DNA from: CAZJHD01 sp964545855
GTDB lineage: Bacteria; Planctomycetota; UBA1135; JACQFD01
Assembly: GCA_964545855.1 (NCBI GenBank)
Contig: CAZJHD010000057.1
Span: 1-27,283, forward strand
Direction: 5' to 3'
DNA: 27,283 nucleotides
A program made the position numbers and the translations under genes. A model generated the notes under the pieces. That model ran no database searches, was not told where the DNA came from, and worked only from the letters and a program-made list of their open reading frames with translations. Shown here one piece after another: positions 23,246 to 27,283 of this stretch (its first letter is position 1; every line of letters starts with the position of its first letter).

Positions 23246-24691
23246 ATGAGCCCGCCCCCCGAGGGCCGATCGGCCCACGGCAAGACCCTTCCGCGCATCG
23301 CCGTCGTCGGCGCCGGCATCGCCGGCCTCGCGGCCGCGCACCGGATCCGGTCGTCGATGAAGGGCGCGCGCGTCGTCGTGCTCGAGGAGGGCCGCCGCCC
23401 CGGCGGGAAGATCCGCTCCGAGCGGGTCGACGACGGCGCCGGCGGCACCTTCGTCCTCGAGCACGGGCCGAACGGATTCCTCGACTCGGAGCCCGCGACG
23501 CTGGACCTCGCGCGGCGCGCGGGACTCGGAGAGCGCCTGCTCCGCTCGGCCGACGTCGCGCGCCGGCGCTACGTCTATCGCAATCGGCGGCTGCACCGGC
23601 TGCCCGAGTCTCCGCCGGGGCTCGTCGCTGGCGGCCTCCTCTCCTGGCGCGGGAAGGCCCGCGTCGCCGCCGACTGGCTCGTGCCGAAGGCGAGCGACGA
23701 GCTCGCGCGGCGCGAGACCGTCGCCGAGTTCGCGCGCCGCCGGGTCGGAGAGGAGGCGCTGGAGGCGCTCGTGGAGCCTTTCGTGCGCGGCGTCTTCGCC
23801 GGAGACCCCGAGCAGCTCGAGCTCGCCACGGCGTTCCCGCGCGTGGCGGCCCTCGAGCGCGAGCACGGCGGGCTCCTGCGGGCGCTCGTCGCCCTCGAGC
23901 GGAAACGCCGGATCGCGCCGGTCGCCGGCGCGAAGGCGGGCGGCCCGACCCTCACGTCGTTCCGCAACGGCATGCAGGAACTCCCGGATGCGCTCGCCTA
24001 CGAGCTCGGGAGCGCCATGAGCCTCTCGACGAGCGTGCGCGCGCTCGTGCCGCGCCCCGGCGGACGCTGGAGGATCGACCTCCTGCGCCGGGGATCCGCC
24101 GAATCGCTCGAGGCCGACGCCGTGGTGCTGGCGCTCCCGTCCGCCGCGACGGCGCGGCTCGTCCGCCACTTCGCGCCGCGCGCCGCGCGCGAGATGGAGG
24201 GCATCCCGACGGCACCGATCGCCGTCGTGCACCTCGGCTGGCGCGACGCCTCCGTGCGGCCCGCCGCCTTCGACGGCTTCGGGTTCCTCGTGGCGCGGAG
24301 CGAGCGCCTGCGCATCCTCGGCGCGCTCGCCGAATCGTCGGTCTGGCCCGGACGCACGCGCGGATTCCTCGCGCGCGCGATGCTCGGAGGCGCCCTCGAC
24401 GCCAACGTCGTGGCGCTCGACGACGCCGACCTCGTGGCCCTCGCGCGCGCCGACCTCCGCGAGGCGACGGGACTCGCGACGGCGCCGGAGTTCACGCACG
24501 TCGTTCGATGGAAGCACGCGATCCCGCAGTACGTGCGCGGCCACGCCGGGCGGATGGCCCGGATCGACGCCGCGCTCTCCGCGTTCCCGACGCTCGCCGT
24601 CGCCGGCGCATCGTGGCGCGGCGTCGCCGTGAACGACCTCTGCCGTGGAGGAGCCGAGGTGGCGGAGAGGATCGCGCGCGCGCTCCGCTGA
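23246..24691 (+). CDS. hemY: Oxygen-dependent protoporphyrinogen/coproporphyrinogen oxidase (HemY type)
   Basis: A 481-residue FAD enzyme that oxidises protoporphyrinogen IX (or coproporphyrinogen III) before iron insertion by ferrochelatase. ATG 23246 places the dinucleotide motif at I-A-V-V-G22-A-G-I-A-G27-L-A with the acidic E47. Then follow 'R-P-G-G-K-I-R-S' and 'E-H-G-P-N-G-F' (FAD and substrate side), 'E-P-F-V-R-G-V-F-A-G-D-P' (highly diagnostic for this family), 'F-R-N-G-M-Q-E-L-P' and the C-terminal FAD contact 'A-G-A-S-W-R-G-V-A-V-N-D'. No signal peptide is visible. The gene is divergent from the sugar operon and ends 14 bp from the convergent unknown gene. Confidence 0.95.
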   Translation: MSPPPEGRSAHGKTLPRIAVVGAGIAGLAAAHRIRSSMKGARVVVLEEGRRPGGKIRSERVDDGAGGTFVLEHGPNGFLDSEPATLDLARRAGLGERLLRSADVARRRYVYRNRRLHRLPESPPGLVAGGLLSWRGKARVAADWLVPKASDELARRETVAEFARRRVGEEALEALVEPFVRGVFAGDPEQLELATAFPRVAALEREHGGLLRALVALERKRRIAPVAGAKAGGPTLTSFRNGMQELPDALAYELGSAMSLSTSVRALVPRPGGRWRIDLLRRGSAESLEADAVVLALPSAATARLVRHFAPRAAREMEGIPTAPIAVVHLGWRDASVRPAAFDGFGFLVARSERLRILGALAESSVWPGRTRGFLARAMLGGALDANVVALDDADLVALARADLREATGLATAPEFTHVVRWKHAIPQYVRGHAGRMARIDAALSAFPTLAVAGASWRGVAVNDLCRGGAEVAERIARALR

Positions 24692-24705
24692 TGGCCGCGA
24701 GGCGA

Positions 24706-25833
24706 TCAGCCCTCCGGCGCCGCCTCGTGCTCGCCCCAGAGGTACACGGCGCGCACCTCGCCCCCCGTCCCCAGGATGCGCTCCGGCGAGACGTCGATCG
24801 TGCCGTGCTCCCGGTCGCCCGCGGGGAAGCGGAACGCGGAGCGCACGCGCTCCACGGGAATGCGACCCTCCAGGTGCACGTGGTCCTCGCCGCCCGGCGT
24901 CGGATACCACTTCCGCGGCGCCCCCCGGCCGCGCAACGCCTCCATGGGATCGCCCAGCCGAGGCAGGAGCGGATTCACCGGCTTCCCCGACGCGAGGCGA
25001 TGCCCGCTCGCCAGGAGGAACGCGAGGATCGTCTGCATCGCCTCCATGGTGACGCGCGGGATCGCGACGGGCGCCGCCGGCGACGGGAGCGCCTCGACGA
25101 CGCGCGAGGGCTCACCGCGGTCGGCGAGCCACGCCGCGAGGCGCGCGACGACCCGAGCGCGCAGCTCTGCATCGAGGGCGGCGTCGTCCTCGGGCCGCCA
25201 CCAGGAGGAGACGGCGGTCCACATGCACCAGGGACGCAGGACCGCCGCGCCGGCGTCGCGCTCCTCGGGGACCTCGATCGCGAGCCACGGCTTGCGCCAG
25301 CTCTCCCGCTGCCGCGGCGGCTCGGCGACGAGCAGGCCCCGTTCCCGATAGGTCCACGCGTGACGGCGCGACGCGACGTGGAATCCGCGCGCCTCGATCT
25401 CCGCGTCCTCGGCGAGCGCCCGGTCGCGCTCCGGGCGCGTCTCCTCCCAGCGCACGCGCTCCTCGAGACGCGAGAGGTCGGCCTCCCCCGCTTCGCCCAT
25501 CGCCTCCCACGCGGCGGTCGTGCCCTCGCGGACGAGGCGGTGGACGACGCGGCCGGGGCCGCCGGAGAGCCGCTCCCGCATCGGCAGGTTCACCGACCAG
25601 AGCACTTCGTCCGGCCCTTCGTCGCGGCCGAAGCACCAGACGCCCGACGCGCGCAGGTTCGCGCGCACGGTCTCCGGGTCGGGCAAGCAGTCCGACGGCA
25701 CGGGCTCCGCCTGCTGGTTCGAGTAGCCGGCCGCGCGGAGCGGCGCGCCCTCCGACCGCTGGAGCGCGACGACCATGTGGTCGCTCCACCTGGCGCGGAT
25801 CCAGAACGCCGCGCGCTGCTCGCCGTCGCTCAT
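24706..25833 (-). CDS. Unrecognised 375-residue soluble protein
   Basis: I do not recognise the family. The protein is hydrophilic, rich in Trp, Arg and Glu, with no signal peptide or membrane helix. The N-terminal third has 'F-W-I-R-A-R-W-S-D-H' and a Cys-containing 'V-W-C-F-G-R-D-E'. The middle is charged and helical (about residues 100-150). The later part has 'I-P-R-V-T-M-E-A-M-Q-T-I-L-A-F-L-L-A' and a strand-rich end with 'H-V-H-L-E-G-R-I-P-V-E-R-V-R'. The H-V-H-L pair could bind metal, but this is only a guess. ATG 25833 overlaps the FUN14-like stop by 4 bp (ATGA), so the two genes are translationally coupled and may act together. Confidence 0.75.
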   Translation of the reverse strand: MSDGEQRAAFWIRARWSDHMVVALQRSEGAPLRAAGYSNQQAEPVPSDCLPDPETVRANLRASGVWCFGRDEGPDEVLWSVNLPMRERLSGGPGRVVHRLVREGTTAAWEAMGEAGEADLSRLEERVRWEETRPERDRALAEDAEIEARGFHVASRRHAWTYRERGLLVAEPPRQRESWRKPWLAIEVPEERDAGAAVLRPWCMWTAVSSWWRPEDDAALDAELRARVVARLAAWLADRGEPSRVVEALPSPAAPVAIPRVTMEAMQTILAFLLASGHRLASGKPVNPLLPRLGDPMEALRGRGAPRKWYPTPGGEDHVHLEGRIPVERVRSAFRFPAGDREHGTIDVSPERILGTGGEVRAVYLWGEHEAAPEG

Positions 25834-26372
25834 CCGCGCCGATAGCCGAGCACGTAGCCCGCGACGAAGCCGCCGGCGGAGGGGAGCCGCGCGAGGAGCT
25901 GATCGGCGACGGGCGCGTTCTCCTTCACGTTCAGGACGAGGCCGTTCAGGAGGTCGATGCCTCGCTGCCAGTCGACGACGACCACTCCGGCCTCGGAGAG
26001 CGCGAAGAGGCCCACGGCCACGAGGGCGAGCAGCACGAGACCGAGCTTCACGAGCTTCTTCGACGTGAAGCCGATGGCGAAGCCGACGAGAGCCGCGAAG
26101 CTCCCCTCGGTGATGTAGGGCAGCGCCTCGGCGATCCTGTCGGAGAGCGTCTCCGACGGCGGCGTGGGGCTCCCGGAGGTGTCGACGAGGGGCGCGGGCA
26201 CGAGGTCCGATCCGCCGCGGGGTGCGCCGCCGCCCTTGCCGCTGCCGCCGATCACGGCGCGCGCGACCATCGCGATGCCGAGGACGCCGAGGATCAACAG
26301 GAAGCCGAGGCTGCGGCGCGACGTGCGCGCGGGAGCCTCGGATTCGTCGTTTCGATCGTCGGAGTCGGCCAT
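25830..26372 (-). CDS. FUN14-family membrane protein
   Basis: A 180-residue protein. The first 20 residues are charged, followed by a helix at about residues 22-41, a Gly/Ser/Pro-rich spacer to about 75, and then the FUN14-like core: 'G-F-A-I-G-F-T-S-K-K-L-V-K-L' at 97-110, a hydrophobic helix at 111-131, 'D-W-Q-R-G-I-D' and a last helix ending 'G-F-V-A-G-Y-V-L-G-Y-R-R-G'. This matches bacterial FUN14 proteins, whose function is unknown (the eukaryotic relative FUNDC1 is a mitochondrial mitophagy receptor). The extra N-terminal helix plus linker makes it longer than the 100-120 residues of many relatives. It is the first gene of a two-gene operon and is divergent from the selenoprotein gene across 96 bp. 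Confidence 0.8.
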   Translation of the reverse strand: MADSDDRNDESEAPARTSRRSLGFLLILGVLGIAMVARAVIGGSGKGGGAPRGGSDLVPAPLVDTSGSPTPPSETLSDRIAEALPYITEGSFAALVGFAIGFTSKKLVKLGLVLLALVAVGLFALSEAGVVVVDWQRGIDLLNGLVLNVKENAPVADQLLARLPSAGGFVAGYVLGYRRG

Positions 26373-26468
26373 GGAGGGCTCGTCGGAAGCCAGCCCCACT
26401 CTACGCGCTCGCCGCGGCACCCCGAGGGCGCGCTGTCGGCGCGCGCATCGCGGATGCAGACTCGGGGC

Positions 26469-27209
26469 ATGCGACCCTCCCGCTGGCGCCTTCCGCTGCT
26501 CGGTCTCGCGATCACGCTCGCGAGCTTCCTGCTCTTCGCCTTCGGGCTCGGCTCGCCCTTCGTTCGATCGGCGGCGCTCGGCTTCGCCGCCGTCGGCCTC
26601 TCGGGCGCGCTCGTGGCGGTCCTCGGCGCGGTCCGAGCACGCTCGAAGGCGTCCGGCGCGATCGCGGTGCTCGCGGTGCTCCTCGCGCTGCTCCACGGCG
26701 CGTCGGTGACCGTCTTCGCGCGCCTCCCAGCCCCGGGAGCCGTCCCGGCCCTCGGCGCGCCGCTCCCGGCGATCGCGCTCCGCGACGCCGACGGCAAGGA
26801 CCTCGCGCTCGCGGAGATCGGATCGCCGCGCATCGTCGTCCTCTTCCGCGGAGTCTGGTGACTCGCCTGCCGCGCGGAGCTCCGAGGTCTCGGAGCGGAA
26901 GCGGAGGCGAAGGGCCTTCCCGCGGCGTCGATCGTGGCGGTGAGCACGGACGCCCCCGAGGCCCTGGCGTCTCTCCAGGAGGCGCTGCCGGCGACGGTCC
27001 GTCTCGCGAGCGACGCGGGAGGCACCGCGCTCGCGGCCCTCGGTCTCGTCCACGCGGGCGCGGGGCCCGACGGCGGCGACATCGCGCATCCGGCGACCTT
27101 CGTGGTCGACGCGGCCGGCACGATCCGTTGGTCCCACGTCGCGCGCGACCTCCTCGACCGCCCGGCGCCCGGCGCGGTGCTCGACGCCTGGCGTGCGGCG
27201 TCGCCCTGA
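26469..27209 (+). CDS. Membrane-anchored peroxiredoxin/thioredoxin-like selenoprotein (UxxC)
   Basis: Read through TGA 26859-26861 as selenocysteine, this is one 246-residue protein. Residues 8-28, 34-55 and 62-83 are three hydrophobic helices. From about residue 94 there is an AhpC/TSA-type redoxin domain: 'P-A-L-G-A-P-L-P-A-I-A-L-R-D', 'I-V-V-L-F-R-G-V-W130-U131-L-A-C134-R-A-E-L', 'A-V-S-T-D', and the cis-Pro region 'H-P-A-T-F-V-V-D-A-A-G-T-I-R-W'. The TGA replaces the first Cys of the RGxWCxxC motif, the frame is unchanged on both sides, and coding character and family match continue to 27209. A SECIS-like hairpin follows at 26879-26896. Expected role: thiol-based reduction of peroxides or disulfides at the membrane. 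An alternative reading as a broken gene or base error (TGC to TGA) is possible but less likely. It ends at the right-end repeat. Confidence 0.87.
26879..26896 (+). promoter_or_regulatory. Bacterial SECIS-like hairpin inside the selenoprotein gene
   Basis: GCUCCGA-GGUC-UCGGAGC is a perfect 7-bp stem with loop GGUC. The apical sequence AGGUCU between G-C pairs is the same as in the E. coli fdhF SECIS as I remember it. The loop GGU begins 25 nt after the UGA, inside the 16-37 nt range I recall for bacterial elements. It is expected to bind SelB and recode UGA 26859-26861. Confidence 0.75.
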
Positions 27210-27283
27210 TGGTCCCGGGAATGGGGTCAGAGGTTGTGAGGAAATCGCCGCCGCTGGCCCGAGGCCGAGCGAGAGCGAGCGAG
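27209..27283. repeat. Half copy of the palindrome family at the right scaffold end
   Basis: The outer sequence ATGGTCCCGGGAATGGGGTC (27209-27228) begins at the last base of the selenoprotein stop codon. The inner arm 27229-27264 is exactly complementary to bases 1-36, and a 19-nt low-complexity GAGCGAG tail (27265-27283) reaches the scaffold end. The two ends together would form one hairpin with a 36-bp uninterrupted stem and that tail as loop. Confidence 0.9.

Noticed and set aside
26469..26861. Two separate genes, or a pseudogene, at 26469-26861 and 26934-27209
   Set aside because: The frame is the same, the TGA sits exactly on the redox Cys position, family similarity continues on both sides, and a SECIS-like hairpin follows; one selenoprotein explains all of this better.

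Overview
This is a very GC-rich bacterial scaffold of about 27.3 kb. It has one 100-base gap (15327-15426), and both ends stop inside a dispersed repeat, so it looks like a piece of a metagenome-type assembly. No rRNA, tRNA, CRISPR array or transposase gene was seen. The gene content is that of a Gram-negative-type, sulfatase-bearing, probably selenocysteine-using bacterium: a secreted sialidase/sulfatase, a periplasmic acylase, the last two heme steps, a FUN14-like protein and ArnT-like glycosyltransferases. Planctomycetota or Myxococcota-like lineages would fit, but this is an inference from gene types and base composition, not a placement.

Layout. (1) 143-5797, plus strand: a tightly coupled four-gene operon in which every junction is a 4-bp stop/start overlap. 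It encodes an unrecognised coiled-coil-like protein, two different P-loop ATPases resembling the BREX BrxC/BrxD (DUF2791) class, and an Lhr-like DEAD/DEAH helicase resembling BrxHI. It looks like an anti-phage module related to part of type 2 BREX or to Shango, without a methylase, PglZ or TerB protein in view. (2) 6081-9119: a secreted penicillin-acylase-family Ntn hydrolase, convergent with a beta-carbonic anhydrase (9109-9762, minus). (3) 10232-12648: a small heat-shock protein followed by two hairpins, then an ArnT-like membrane glycosyltransferase. (4) 12678-15326, minus: a secreted sialidase-sulfatase fusion whose start is lost in the gap. (5) 15474-16868: a small hypothetical gene and ferrochelatase. 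(6) 16780-23011, minus: a five-gene surface-sugar operon (methyltransferase, membrane glycosyltransferase, GT2, nucleotide-sugar SDR, DegT aminotransferase). (7) 23246-24691: HemY-type protoporphyrinogen oxidase. (8) 24706-26372, minus: a FUN14-like membrane protein and an unknown 375-residue protein. (9) 26469-27209: a membrane-anchored peroxiredoxin/thioredoxin-like protein with an in-frame TGA exactly where the first Cys of the CxxC should be, followed by a hairpin with an AGGUCU loop; it is best read as a selenoprotein.

Scattered between the genes is a family of very long, perfect or nearly perfect palindromes. They share the outer sequence GGGAATGGGGTCAGA but have locus-specific inner arms (5821-5921 and 9846-9947 are complete; 15427-15456 and both scaffold ends are half copies). 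They explain the gap and both scaffold ends. The two ends are the complementary halves of what could be a single palindrome.

The strongest items for follow-up are the UxxC selenoprotein, the ATPase-ATPase-helicase operon with its unknown first gene, and the palindrome family.
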